From Alphaproteobacteria bacterium (GTDB lineage: Bacteria > Pseudomonadota > Alphaproteobacteria > Rhodobacterales > Rhodobacteraceae), in assembly GCA_030427145.1 (NCBI GenBank), contig JAUHWT010000012.1, positions 1-64,000 of the forward strand: a stretch of 64,000 bases of DNA. Direction: 5' to 3'. Positions 55,504 to 64,000 of the stretch are shown here, one piece after another. Below the pieces are notes generated by a model that did not search any database, was not told where the DNA came from, and worked only from the letters and a program-made list of their open reading frames with translations. A program made the translations under genes and the position numbers. Numbering within the stretch: position 1 is the first letter of the stretch; every line of letters begins with the position of its first letter.

Positions 55504-56496
55504 TCAAGATCCGTTTTTTCGGGCCGCCTGAACTCCGTTTTTGATTAGGCCGCTCAACTGGCTGATCCTTGGCATTGTTCCCGGTACGAAGCGCGAACGT
55601 GTGTTGAGAACCGGAGACTTTCCAGGCACGGATTTGGTTTCCTCGCGGAACACGATGTAGACGCCGCTGGCAATGATGATCACCGAACCAACCGCGGTGT
55701 TCCAGTCGGCGGTTTCGTTGAAGAAGAAGTAGCCGAAAATCACAGCCCAAATGATCTGGGAATACTGCATTGGGGCAACCACGCCCGCGCTTGCCGTCCT
55801 GTAGGCCATGATGTGGAACATGGCGGCAACAAAGCCAAAAATTGCTACCAACGCCGTACCTATCAGGTGGTAGAGGGGCATTGGCTGGTAAACGAATGGC
55901 ATCATGCAGCCCATGAGAATGAAGTTGGCCATCATGGGGTAGAGGAGAAGAACGGCACTGCGCTCCTCTGACCCGATCTTACGCATAATTACCGCGGCAC
56001 CGGCTGAGCATCCGGCACCAAAAAGTGCCGCCAGATGTCCGGCTGAAAACGCTGTCGTGCCGGGATTTAGAACTACGATCACGCCGATCAGGCCGACGAA
56101 GATCGCCAAGGACCGTCTCCAGCCAACCTGCTCACCCAGAACGGGAATTGCCAGAAGGGTGATCAGCAGCGGCGATGCAAAGATGATGGCGTATGTCTGC
56201 GCCATCGGCAGAACCGAGAACGCATAGAACACGCAGGCGGCGGTGATTACCGCCAGGGCGGTGCGCAATAGCACCAGCCAGGGATGTTTCGGGATCAGGT
56301 TGCCGTCCGTGGGATCCCGCATCAGCATGAGGGTGATCACCGGGAACTGGAACAGCGTAAAAAAGAAAATGATCTGAAAGGGTGCGTAAAAGCCACCGAG
56401 GAATTTAATGAAAACGTCGTGGGTCGAGAATATCGCAAAACCCGTCAGTGCGTAGGCCGCACCACGAACGTTTGCATTTTGGGTTGTGTGGCTCAT
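55504..56496 (-). CDS. EamA/DMT-family membrane exporter
   Basis: This 330-aa protein has about ten helices in two EamA repeats, the second including AAMFHIMAYRTASAGVVAPMQYSQIIWAVIFGYFFFNE. A cytoplasmic basic tail of about 45 residues follows. Family members export amino acids, nucleosides or metabolites; the substrate is unknown here. It lies between asd and ung, all on the minus strand, but gaps of about 100 bases suggest separate transcription. Confidence 0.87.
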   Translation of the reverse strand: MSHTTQNANVRGAAYALTGFAIFSTHDVFIKFLGGFYAPFQIIFFFTLFQFPVITLMLMRDPTDGNLIPKHPWLVLLRTALAVITAACVFYAFSVLPMAQTYAIIFASPLLITLLAIPVLGEQVGWRRSLAIFVGLIGVIVVLNPGTTAFSAGHLAALFGAGCSAGAAVIMRKIGSEERSAVLLLYPMMANFILMGCMMPFVYQPMPLYHLIGTALVAIFGFVAAMFHIMAYRTASAGVVAPMQYSQIIWAVIFGYFFFNETADWNTAVGSVIIIASGVYIVFREETKSVPGKSPVLNTRSRFVPGTMPRISQLSGLIKNGVQAARKNGS

Positions 56497-56614
56497 TGCC
56501 TCACCTGCAGATCAAAATGTCGGGTATGTCCGCCTTCAAACCCTGTTCCGGATTGACCCACAAGGGAAAACTGAAACGCGGAATGCATTTATCCGGGCAG
56601 TGTATAATTTCTGC

Positions 56615-57310
56615 TCAAGTGGCGGGCAGACGCCAGTCAACCGGCTTTCGACCTCTTTCGATCAGCCATGAATTTGCCCGGGAAAATGGCCGTGATCCAA
56701 AAAAACCCCGTCGGGCGGATAATGGTGACGGGTGCGGAGATTCAATTACGAGGTGACGCGAACGATCAATCAGGCGCTTTTTGGCCTGGGCGTGGCGGCC
56801 CCAAAGGATGAAAACGGTGGGGTTTGCACGATCCGAAATGGCGGAAATCATCGCATCCGTCACGTCCTGCCAACCCCAGGCCGCGTGGGATGCTGGCTGA
56901 CCCTCCGTTACGCTCAAAACGGTATTCAGGAGCAAAACGCCCTGTTCCGCCCAGGGAACCAAAGATCCGGATTTCGGTCGCGGCAGGCCAAGATCGCTTT
57001 CAAGCTCAGTGAATATATTGCCAAGACTTCGGGGAATCGCGACGCCCGGACGAACCGAGAAGCACAAACCATCCGCATGTCCTGGCGTCGGATAGGGATC
57101 CTGACCAAGTATGACCACGCGGATGTCCAACATGGACGTCGTGTTCAACGCCCGCAGAAGGTCTCTATCAGAAGGGGCGATTGCCAAGCCGTCTGCCCGT
57201 TCGGCACCCACCCGCGACACCAGTTCCTGAAGCCTGGACAGCGCGCCACGGTCCCGCAGCGCATCCGTCCAGTCAGTCGTGAGGGCTTGTTCCAGCTCAG
57301 ACAGAGGCAT
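56615..57310 (-). CDS. ung: Uracil-DNA glycosylase, family 1
   Basis: The start is the ATG at 57310, inside the last codons of leuB (14-base overlap); the frame is open further but has no homology there. The 231-aa enzyme removes uracil from DNA. Water-activating Asp71 is in [13 protein letters not shown] and the second motif, [13 protein letters not shown], has His193. The overlap implies coupled translation with leuB. Confidence 0.95.
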   Translation of the reverse strand: MPLSELEQALTTDWTDALRDRGALSRLQELVSRVGAERADGLAIAPSDRDLLRALNTTSMLDIRVVILGQDPYPTPGHADGLCFSVRPGVAIPRSLGNIFTELESDLGLPRPKSGSLVPWAEQGVLLLNTVLSVTEGQPASHAAWGWQDVTDAMISAISDRANPTVFILWGRHAQAKKRLIDRSRHLVIESPHPSPLSARRGFFGSRPFSRANSWLIERGRKPVDWRLPAT

Positions 57311-58403
57311 CAAGGGCCGCCAGGATGGCATCCCCCATGTCGGAAGTCGAAATGGGCGTGCCGCCTTCCGGTCCAAGCAGGTCCGCCGTCCGGGCGCCCT
57401 GCGCGAGAACGGCTTCAACAGCAGATTCAAGGCGCGTGGCTTCCTCACCCTCGTCGAACGAATACCGCAGTGCCATCGCAAACGACAGGATACATGCGAT
57501 TGGGTTGGCCTTGCCCTGCCCCGCGATGTCCGGCGCCGATCCATGGACCGGTTCGTACATGGCTTTGGGGCGACCATTCGCCATGGGCGCACCGAGGGAT
57601 GCGGACGGCAGCATGCCCAGGGAGCCGGTCAGCATGGCCGCCGCATCGGACAGAAGATCACCAAAGAGATTGTCGGTGACGATCACATCGAACTGCTTCG
57701 GCCAGCGGCAGAGCTGCATGGCACCGGCATCCGCATACATGTGGCTCAGTTCGACATCGGGATATTCCGCTGCGTGGACCTCATTGACAACTTTACGCCA
57801 AAGAACGCCGGATTCCATGACGTTGGCCTTCTCCATCGAGCAGACCTTGTTGGACCTCCGACGCGCGAGCTCAAATGCGGAGCGCGCGACGCGGGCGATT
57901 TCACTTTCGGTGTAACGCTGCGTGTTAATTCCGATGCGCTCATTGCCCTCGGTGATGATGCCGCGGGGCTCACCGAAATAAATGCCGGAGGTAAGTTCCC
58001 GCACGATCATAATGTCGAGGCCTGCGACCACGTCACGTTTGAGCGATGAAAAGTCTGCGAGCGCGTCGAAACACTGCGCCGGGCGGAGGTTTGCGAAAAG
58101 ATCCATTTCCTTGCGCAGACGCAGAAGTCCGCGCTCGGGCTTCAGAGAGAAATCCAGATCGTCATAATTCGGACCGCCGACAGCGCCGAGCAGAACCGCA
58201 TCGACTTCCTGCGCTTTGGCCATTGTCTCGTCCGTCAGCGGGACGCCGTGCGCGTCAAAGGCCGCGCCACCCACGAGGTCTTCCGACACATCGAAATTCA
58301 GACCACGCCTGTCCCCGTACCATGAAATCACCCGACGAACCTGGGCCATTACTTCCGGACCAATGCCGTCGCCGGCCAGTATCAACAGGGATGGAGCAGT
58401 CAT
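57297..58403 (-). CDS. leuB: 3-isopropylmalate dehydrogenase
   Basis: From the ATG at 58403 (AGAGGAA upstream) the protein is 368 aa and performs the oxidative decarboxylation step of leucine synthesis. Motifs are [12 protein letters not shown] at the start, [12 protein letters not shown], the [14 protein letters not shown] substrate loop, and [20 protein letters not shown], with [17 protein letters not shown] at the NAD site. leuD is 27 kb away in this window; leuC is not present. Confidence 0.96.
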   Translation of the reverse strand: MTAPSLLILAGDGIGPEVMAQVRRVISWYGDRRGLNFDVSEDLVGGAAFDAHGVPLTDETMAKAQEVDAVLLGAVGGPNYDDLDFSLKPERGLLRLRKEMDLFANLRPAQCFDALADFSSLKRDVVAGLDIMIVRELTSGIYFGEPRGIITEGNERIGINTQRYTESEIARVARSAFELARRRSNKVCSMEKANVMESGVLWRKVVNEVHAAEYPDVELSHMYADAGAMQLCRWPKQFDVIVTDNLFGDLLSDAAAMLTGSLGMLPSASLGAPMANGRPKAMYEPVHGSAPDIAGQGKANPIACILSFAMALRYSFDEGEEATRLESAVEAVLAQGARTADLLGPEGGTPISTSDMGDAILAALDASV

Positions 58404-58475
58404 CAGGGCTTCCTCTAGGTCATTTTTCGATGGGCTTGCGGTAACGGCAGACCCACCCAAGGTCAAGGCAGGCCG

Positions 58476-58841
58476 TCAGGCCCGAAAAGGCGCAATTGCC
58501 TTATTGGGCAGGCGCACGATCACACCGGCATTGACGATGACGCATTCGGCTCCGGTGACATCCTCAACATTGAGACCGCCCTTGACGGCCCTCGCGGTGA
58601 CCTGGCCAAAGGGTAGAACGGCTGCGGCGGCGTCGATGTCGACCTTCTCGGGTTCCTGTGCCGCAATGGTCAGTTCGACCGCCACGGTAGCGGGATCAAT
58701 TCCAAGGCTCGAGAGAACCGTCAGTTTCGAGTGCCGGATCGCTTCCTCAACTGCGCGTTTCGCGGCTTTGGTGTAGTCGCGGTTCCGGAGGGAGTTGCCC
58801 GAACCCATCTCAAGAATGACACGTGTGACATCGTTATTCAT
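58476..58841 (-). CDS. Lin0512-family protein (copy 2)
   Basis: This 121-aa protein has the family pattern VILEMGSGNSLRNRDYTKAAKRAVEEAIRHSKL at the N-terminus and a C-terminal TGAECVIVNAGVIVRL. The family is conserved but of unknown function, with a possible swivelling alpha/beta fold. It is a paralogue of the gene directly upstream; their ends overlap by 4 bases. It lies 72 bases before leuB. Confidence 0.8.
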   Translation of the reverse strand: MNNDVTRVILEMGSGNSLRNRDYTKAAKRAVEEAIRHSKLTVLSSLGIDPATVAVELTIAAQEPEKVDIDAAAAVLPFGQVTARAVKGGLNVEDVTGAECVIVNAGVIVRLPNKAIAPFRA

Positions 58842-59203
58842 GCCGCATCCTCCGTTTCGCCATCAGGCAGGTCCAAAAAAACACTGACAGCCGCGTTGGC
58901 CATCGTGGTTATCCCGGTGCCGTCATCGGTGGGGATCTCCATGCCGCCCTCAACGACACGCACGTCGACCATGCCGTAAGGAAAAACTGCGACGACGTCC
59001 TCTCGGACAACCTCTTCAGGTTTGGTCACGCCGATATCGACGCGGATGCGCATTTGGGTACGCTCAAGACCGAACGCATCCGCGAACAGAATAGTGTTGT
59101 GCCGAATGGCTGCACTTACCGCGCGAACGGCGGCTTTCGTGTAGTCGCCGCCACGGATATCCACTCCAGTGCCAAACTCGATAACCATGCTTTTGAGTGT
59201 CAT
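58838..59203 (-). CDS. Lin0512-family protein (copy 1)
   Basis: Also 121 aa: MVIEFGTGVDIRGGDYTKAAVRAVSAAIRHNTI and TGITTMANAAVSVFLDL, closer to the canonical family sequence than copy 2. The two differ mostly in the middle and keep the same length, consistent with a heteromer produced by tandem duplication. Function unknown. Coupled to copy 2 by an ATGA overlap. Confidence 0.82.
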   Translation of the reverse strand: MTLKSMVIEFGTGVDIRGGDYTKAAVRAVSAAIRHNTILFADAFGLERTQMRIRVDIGVTKPEEVVREDVVAVFPYGMVDVRVVEGGMEIPTDDGTGITTMANAAVSVFLDLPDGETEDAA

Positions 59204-59269
59204 TATCTCCCCCGACTCGCTCGTCAGGGCGGAGGCTACAGTATGGTATGCCGGGGCTAAACCAAGAAG

Positions 59270-60403
59270 TCAGGGAAGCACGACATCAACCCAGACGAGG
59301 CGATGCGATGAGGCAGCCACGGCCTGCGCATGCATGGTTTCGTCCGGGGCGGGCCAGAAAACACCGGCGCCGACAACTTTCAGACGGCGGTCCGGCAGGA
59401 CATAATCGACCCGAAGGTTCCCCGGGCCATCCTCATCGCGCCAGTCGGCAGTATCGAGCGCGGGATTGCCGCTGTGACCGGGGTTCGCAGCCGAAACGCT
59501 ACCCGCGCTTTCGGGCTGGGGATCCTGAAGCCGGGCGTGGTTCAGGAGCGGAGCAACACTATCGGACAGCCCCGCCCCGTCGACCGGGTCCCGGTTCAGG
59601 TTGCCGATGACCACGACCGGTTCAAGGGGGGCAGCTTTCGTAGCGCCCTGGTCGTCCTCGAATTGCGTTCCGTCCAGGTACTGCACCCAAAACCGCAACT
59701 CGTCCCGGTGCCGCAGACGATTTAGCATCTCATCGCCGTCAAACAATGGAGGTGTTGGATTGGATGCGAGAAGGTGAATTCTCCCAGAGGGGAGATCGAC
59801 CGGTACATCCCAATGGGACCTGGAGGACAGTCTGCGCGCCTGAGCAGTCTCCGCGTCAGGCCAAAGACTTCCATCGGACCTGACCGGCAATTCGGCGCCA
59901 GGCAGGTCATTCCAAAGAAACTCCTGAAAAGTCCGCGCCTCGGAAGAGTCGATGGGATAGCGGGACAGAACCGCCATACCGCCATGACCGGGGAATTTCC
60001 CCCAGCCCCAGGCGTCATTCCAACCGAGAAGCATCCCGTCACCGTCGAGATCCAGCCCGGATGGTTCGCCAGCGTTAACACCGGCATTGAACCGATGGGG
60101 ATAGGCGATCCCACCAGCGCCCTGCGCCAGCAGATCCACAAAGGCCGCCAGCGCACGCCCCTTCAGGTCATGATCAAACCCGGTGACCAACATCACGTCA
60201 GGGCGAACCTCCTGAATGACGGCGATAATACCCGAAAGCGCCTCATCGGGCTCGCGTTGAAGATCGCGCAGCAACAGACCCGCCCCGTCCCGTGTTAGTC
60301 CGACATCATAAGTTGCGATCCGCACTGGTTCTGATGCCAGGGCAGCACCGCTGAATACGAACTGAAGCAATAAGAGGGCGGCGCGTGTGAAACGGGGAAA
60401 CAT
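59270..60403 (-). CDS. Secreted endonuclease/exonuclease/phosphatase-family protein
   Basis: This 377-aa protein has a signal peptide (RAALLLLQFVFSGAALASEP). EEP-fold motifs follow: RIATYDVGL at the start of the domain, DVMLVTGFDHD, GGMAVLSRYPI, VVIGNLNRDPVDG, and RVDYVLPDRRLKV with HRLVWVDVVLP at the end. The usual Asn-Asp pairs are partly altered (GNLNRDP), typical of the secreted branch. Possible roles are nucleotide scavenging or phosphate release. It is probably a single-gene unit. Confidence 0.8.
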   Translation of the reverse strand: MFPRFTRAALLLLQFVFSGAALASEPVRIATYDVGLTRDGAGLLLRDLQREPDEALSGIIAVIQEVRPDVMLVTGFDHDLKGRALAAFVDLLAQGAGGIAYPHRFNAGVNAGEPSGLDLDGDGMLLGWNDAWGWGKFPGHGGMAVLSRYPIDSSEARTFQEFLWNDLPGAELPVRSDGSLWPDAETAQARRLSSRSHWDVPVDLPSGRIHLLASNPTPPLFDGDEMLNRLRHRDELRFWVQYLDGTQFEDDQGATKAAPLEPVVVIGNLNRDPVDGAGLSDSVAPLLNHARLQDPQPESAGSVSAANPGHSGNPALDTADWRDEDGPGNLRVDYVLPDRRLKVVGAGVFWPAPDETMHAQAVAASSHRLVWVDVVLP

Positions 60404-60438
60404 GTGCCAGACGCTGGGGGTTCCGTCTTAATTCCCGG

Positions 60439-61023
60439 TTAACCGCTCCTCGCCCGACGACGGGTTTCCTCATCTACGACTTCGCGCAGTGCTGCGACGA
60501 GCGGGTTACTGTCCGTATGCTCATGACCATATGTCAGGTTGAAAGCGTAGTCGAAACCGGGTTCGTTTTCGCCCTCGATATGCTGCATCACGGTTTCGAG
60601 ACGGTCGAGAGCCTTGGCCAGTTGGGCTTCAGGGGTTCTTACGGCACTGTACTCCTCCCAAATGTCCAAAAGTTGCGAGGCCGTTTCATTCGGCAGGCCG
60701 CCCAGAATTTCCTCCATGGCTATGCGTTCATCGGCGGTTTTGTCGCACACCTGTTCCGTGGCAGGTATATCGCCGGTCACTGACTCACCGATATCGTGGA
60801 TTATCAGTATCTCAAGCAGTCGCCCGAAATCGACACCTGGTGGGAAGCGGTTTTTCAGGGTTAGCGCCACAAGACACAGTCGCCACGTATGTTCGGCGGT
60901 ACTTTCGCGCTTGCCCTGCGCGGTTCGCGCGCTGCGCAGGGTGTCCTTCAACTTCCCCGCCCGTTCGAAGAACGCCAGAAAGCTCCGCACGTCTTCTTCG
61001 GAAGCAGGATTTTGATCTTCCAT
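60439..61023 (-). CDS. HD-domain phosphohydrolase (YfbR-like)
   Basis: This 194-aa protein has metal-ligand His in STAEHTWRLCLVAL (about residue 44), the HD pair in ILIIHDIGESVTGDIPA (about 75-76) and a later Asp in QLAKALDRLETVMQHIEGEN. This is the HD_3 pattern of 5'-deoxynucleotidases such as YfbR, which dephosphorylate dNMPs. It is divergent from the VOC gene across 50 bases. Confidence 0.85.
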   Translation of the reverse strand: MEDQNPASEEDVRSFLAFFERAGKLKDTLRSARTAQGKRESTAEHTWRLCLVALTLKNRFPPGVDFGRLLEILIIHDIGESVTGDIPATEQVCDKTADERIAMEEILGGLPNETASQLLDIWEEYSAVRTPEAQLAKALDRLETVMQHIEGENEPGFDYAFNLTYGHEHTDSNPLVAALREVVDEETRRRARSG

Positions 61024-61073
61024 TGCGATGCACTTTCATGTTTTGTTCTCATGCAATCACATTTGGAGCGGCA

Positions 61074-61499
61074 ATGAAACAGCGTGTTCACCTGATTACT
61101 CTTGGAACCGACAATCTGGAGCGTGCCGCAGATTTCTATGACAGTCTCGGCTGGAAAAGGGCGGAAAACTGTCCACCAGGGCTCGTAGCCTATGACCTCT
61201 ATGGAGCGACTTTGGGCCTGTACGGCCGAGAAAGCCTGATGAAAGACATTGGAATCGAGCTTCCGCCCGGGTCAGGGAGCATGACCCTCTCGTGTAACTC
61301 CCGCACCAAAGAAGATGTGGACGCGGTCATGGCCTCCGCAGAGGAGGCCGGCGCAAAAATCCTGAAGCCGCCACAGGACATGTTCTGGGGCGGATACGGC
61401 GGCTATTTTGCCGACCCCGATGCACACATCTGGGAAGTGACGTTCAACCCTTTCGCCCAGCCGGGCGAAAACGACGAATTTCAGTGGAACGGGGTGTAA
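61074..61499 (+). CDS. VOC-family (glyoxalase/dioxygenase-fold) protein
   Basis: The ATG at 61074 follows GGAG; 141 aa. The paired beta-alpha-beta-beta-beta repeats start RVHLITLGTDNLERAADFYDSLGWKRA and end YGGYFADPDAHIWEVTFNP, with the C-terminal Glu often used as a metal ligand. The first metal His is less obvious (His6). The substrate is unknown. It converges on secA with a 9-base gap. Confidence 0.85.
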   Translation: MKQRVHLITLGTDNLERAADFYDSLGWKRAENCPPGLVAYDLYGATLGLYGRESLMKDIGIELPPGSGSMTLSCNSRTKEDVDAVMASAEEAGAKILKPPQDMFWGGYGGYFADPDAHIWEVTFNPFAQPGENDEFQWNGV

Positions 61500-61508
61500 C
61501 CGACCCGA

Positions 61509-64000
61509 TTACACCCTTCCGTGGCAATGTTTGTACTTCTTGCCAGACCCACAGGGGCACGGCTCATTACGTCCGCACTGCGACCAGGTCGTGGGGTCGT
61601 TCGGGTCAACACCGCCTGAAGCGACCGGTTGCGGCGTCGGCGCAGGCGCCTCACCACCAGTTGCACCGGGATGACTGGCGACTGAGCCAGCCTGCTGCGC
61701 ACGGGCACGTTCCTGCATTTTTGCGATCATTGCCTGCTGCTCCTCCGCAGACATGATCTGCACATGCGCGAGCATGCGGGTCACCTCAAAGCGCAGTTTG
61801 TGCAGAAGGCTCTCGAACAACTGAAAGGCTTCGGACTTGTACTCATTCAGCGGATCGCGCTGGGCGTAGCCGCGGAAACCGACGACACTGCGCAGATGGT
61901 CAAGCGTGATCAGGTGTTCGCGCCAGTTGTTGTCTATCGTTTGCAACAGGATCTGCTTCTCGACGGACCGCATGGTTTCCGGACCATAGCGGGCGGCCTT
62001 AGCAGCCATCAACTTGTCGGTCTCGGCAGTCAGACGCTCGAGAATGCCCTCATCATCGACGCCTTCCTCAGCGGCCCATTCCTGGATCGGGAGCTTGACG
62101 CCGAAGATTTCCTCGACGCGCTTCTCAAGTCCCTCAATGTCCCACTGCTCGGCATAGGCGCGGGCGGGCACGTGTTCCCCAACGATTTCCTCCAGCACCT
62201 CATGGCGCATGTCGTTGGTAACCTCCGACAGGTCAGAGGCCTCCATGATTTCCCGGCGCTGGCCAAAAATGGCCTTACGCTGATCGTTCATGACATCATC
62301 GAACTTCAGCAGGTTTTTACGGATATCGAAGTTGCGGGCCTCAACCTTGCCCTGTGCCTTTTCGAGAGCCTTGTTTACCCAGGGGTGAACAATGGCCTCT
62401 CCCTCTTTCATGCCAAGCTTGCCCAACATGCTGTCGAGCCGCTCCGACCCGAAGATCCGCATCAGGTCGTCGTCGAGACTGAGATAGAAGTTGGTGCGGC
62501 CCGGGTCGCCCTGGCGGCCAGAACGTCCGCGCAACTGGTTGTCGATACGGCGGCTTTCATGCCGCTCCGTCGCGAGTACATACAACCCGCCAGCAGCAAT
62601 CGCTTTCTCGCGGGCAGCGGCGATTTCCGCCTCCACGCGCTTGCGAATCTCGACCGGGTCGGCACCCTCGCCAGCCTTTTCCAATTCCTCAAAAACACGC
62701 ATCTCGACATTGCCGCCGAGCTGAATGTCGGTACCGCGACCAGCCATGTTGGTAGCAATCGTCACCGCGCCCGGAACTCCGGCATCCGCAATGATCTTGG
62801 CTTCCTGCTCGTGATAGCGGGCATTCAGCACGTTATGTTTCACACCGGCCTTCTTCAGCAATGCTGACAGTTCTTCCGACTTCTCAATAGAGGTCGTGCC
62901 CACGAGTATAGGCTGGCCTTCCTTGTTCGCGCGGGCGATTTCTTCGGCGACTGCATCGTATTTCTCACGCGCCGTGCGGAACACCTGGTCGTCGTGGTCG
63001 ACGCGGGCAATCGGTTTGTTGGTCGGAACCTCGACCACACCGAGCTTGTAGATTTCAAAGAACTCGTCCGCCTCGGTCGCGGCCGTACCGGTCATGCCGC
63101 CGAGTTTTTCGTAAAGGCGGAAGTAGTTCTGGAATGTCACGCTTGCCAGAGTTACGTTTTCCGGACGGATCTGGACACCTTCCTTGGCCTCGATAGCCTG
63201 GTGCAAACCCTCGGAAAGCCGGCGGCCTGCCATCATGCGGCCCGTGAACTCGTCAATCAGAACAATCTCATCGTTACGAACGATGTAGTCCTTGTCCCGT
63301 TTGAACAGCACATGCGCCCGAAGCGCCTGGTTCACGTGGTGGACGATATTGGTGCTTTCCGGGTCATAGAGCGTCGCGCCATCTTCGAGGAAGCCGAGTT
63401 CGCGCAGACGATTGTCGAGGAACTCGTTGCCCTCTTCCGTGAAAGTCGTCGAGCGCTGCTTTTCGTCAAGTTCATAGTGTTCCGGCTGCAGTTCCGGGAT
63501 CATTTTGTCGATGGAGGTGTAAAGCTCCGACCGGTCCTCACTGGGACCGGAGATGATGAGCGGCGTACGGGCCTCATCAATCAGAATTGAATCCACCTCA
63601 TCCACAATCGCAAAATAATGGTCGCGCTGCAGAACCTGGGTCAGTTCCGACTTCATGTTATCCCGCAGATAGTCGAAACCGAGCTCATTGTTGGTGGCGT
63701 AGGTCACATCCGCGTTATAGGCGGTTTTCTTCTCGTCCTCCGGCATGCCCGGCACGACGACACCGACCGTCAGTCCAAGAGCGTCATAAACCTTGCTCAT
63801 CCACTCCGCGTCACGGCGGGCGAGGTAATCGTTGACTGTAACGACATGAACGCCACGACCGGTCAGCGCATTGAGATACACCGGCAGGGTCGCCATCAGC
63901 GTCTTACCCTCTCCGGTTTTCATCTCGGAAATGTTGCCCTGGTGGAGGAAAATACCACCCATCAACTGCACGTCGAACGGCCTCAGACCCAGCGCGCGCC
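61509..64000 (-). CDS. secA: Preprotein translocase ATPase SecA (N-terminus outside window)
   Basis: The frame is open through the right edge; the first visible residues ([15 protein letters not shown]) correspond to about residue 75 in E. coli SecA, so roughly 75-80 residues lie outside. Walker A is [14 protein letters not shown]-type Walker [14 protein letters not shown], and the second ATPase domain has [11 protein letters not shown] and [15 protein letters not shown]. It ends with the SEC-C zinc motif [20 protein letters not shown]. SecA drives protein export through SecYEG. Confidence 0.97.
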   Translation of the reverse strand, partial: RALGLRPFDVQLMGGIFLHQGNISEMKTGEGKTLMATLPVYLNALTGRGVHVVTVNDYLARRDAEWMSKVYDALGLTVGVVVPGMPEDEKKTAYNADVTYATNNELGFDYLRDNMKSELTQVLQRDHYFAIVDEVDSILIDEARTPLIISGPSEDRSELYTSIDKMIPELQPEHYELDEKQRSTTFTEEGNEFLDNRLRELGFLEDGATLYDPESTNIVHHVNQALRAHVLFKRDKDYIVRNDEIVLIDEFTGRMMAGRRLSEGLHQAIEAKEGVQIRPENVTLASVTFQNYFRLYEKLGGMTGTAATEADEFFEIYKLGVVEVPTNKPIARVDHDDQVFRTAREKYDAVAEEIARANKEGQPILVGTTSIEKSEELSALLKKAGVKHNVLNARYHEQEAKIIADAGVPGAVTIATNMAGRGTDIQLGGNVEMRVFEELEKAGEGADPVEIRKRVEAEIAAAREKAIAAGGLYVLATERHESRRIDNQLRGRSGRQGDPGRTNFYLSLDDDLMRIFGSERLDSMLGKLGMKEGEAIVHPWVNKALEKAQGKVEARNFDIRKNLLKFDDVMNDQRKAIFGQRREIMEASDLSEVTNDMRHEVLEEIVGEHVPARAYAEQWDIEGLEKRVEEIFGVKLPIQEWAAEEGVDDEGILERLTAETDKLMAAKAARYGPETMRSVEKQILLQTIDNNWREHLITLDHLRSVVGFRGYAQRDPLNEYKSEAFQLFESLLHKLRFEVTRMLAHVQIMSAEEQQAMIAKMQERARAQQAGSVASHPGATGGEAPAPTPQPVASGGVDPNDPTTWSQCGRNEPCPCGSGKKYKHCHGRV

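Noticed and set aside
57311-57592. N-terminal extension of uracil-DNA glycosylase
   Set aside because: These codons lie inside leuB, are Arg-rich and have no similarity; the family start is at 57310.

Overview
The window reads as a chromosomal segment of an alphaproteobacterium, most likely a Rhodobacterales (Roseobacter-like) organism. This is inferred from gene content, not from a marker search: a smoEFGK-type polyol ABC operon with a SorC regulator and a mannitol dehydrogenase, a gltD-GFA-gltB cluster, an NDUFA9-like protein, leuB/asd/ung neighbours, and SecA with a C-terminal SEC-C motif. The DNA is G+C-rich except for the leftmost 2 kb, which is clearly A+T-rich and foreign in appearance. 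I found no rRNA, tRNA, CRISPR array, transposase or integrase.

Region by region. 1-2.2 kb: an A+T-rich island with a DUF262-DUF1524 (GmrSD-like) restriction-type gene broken by a -1 frameshift, bordered on the right by a dense cluster of G+C-rich palindromes. 2.2-5.4 kb: a NemR-like TetR repressor with its MDR reductase, then dapA and a small membrane protein. 5.5-10.9 kb: a glycan cassette (a methyltransferase-like protein and three glycosyltransferase-like proteins) facing a ROK sugar kinase and a DegT-type aminotransferase. 10.9-18.4 kb: a seven-gene polyol operon (HAD phosphatase, SorC regulator, binding protein, two permeases, ATPase, mannitol dehydrogenase). 18.8-20.6 kb: NDUFA9-like protein and uppP. 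20.8-27.4 kb: glutamate synthase with a GFA-family gene between its subunits. 27.6-33.7 kb: PAS-GGDEF-EAL protein, leuD, two head-to-head paralogous MFS transporters, a DUF1801 protein.

33.9-43.5 kb: a RoxA-like diheme cytochrome, gap-glpK with divergent glpR, a succinate-semialdehyde dehydrogenase, an orphan small protein and an IlvD/Edd sugar-acid dehydratase. 44-51 kb: pncA-pncB with an unknown membrane protein, a phasin with a basic tail, an NlpC/P60 hydrolase with an M17 aminopeptidase, and an HPt-fold protein lacking the phospho-accepting histidine. 51.6-53.8 kb: beta-carbonic anhydrase and two c-type cytochromes. 53.8-64 kb: a small unknown protein, asd, an EamA exporter, ung overlapping leuB, tandem Lin0512 paralogues, a secreted nuclease/phosphatase-fold protein, an HD hydrolase, a VOC protein, and secA running off the right edge.

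Metabolically the segment joins polyol and glycerol uptake, nitrogen assimilation, lysine and leucine biosynthesis and NAD salvage. I see no complete novel defence or mobile system. The strongest leads are the frameshifted restriction gene, the NemR-like sensor with conserved Cys106/Lys175, the histidine-less HPt protein, the RoxA-like cytochrome, and the unknown membrane protein joined to the NAD salvage genes.
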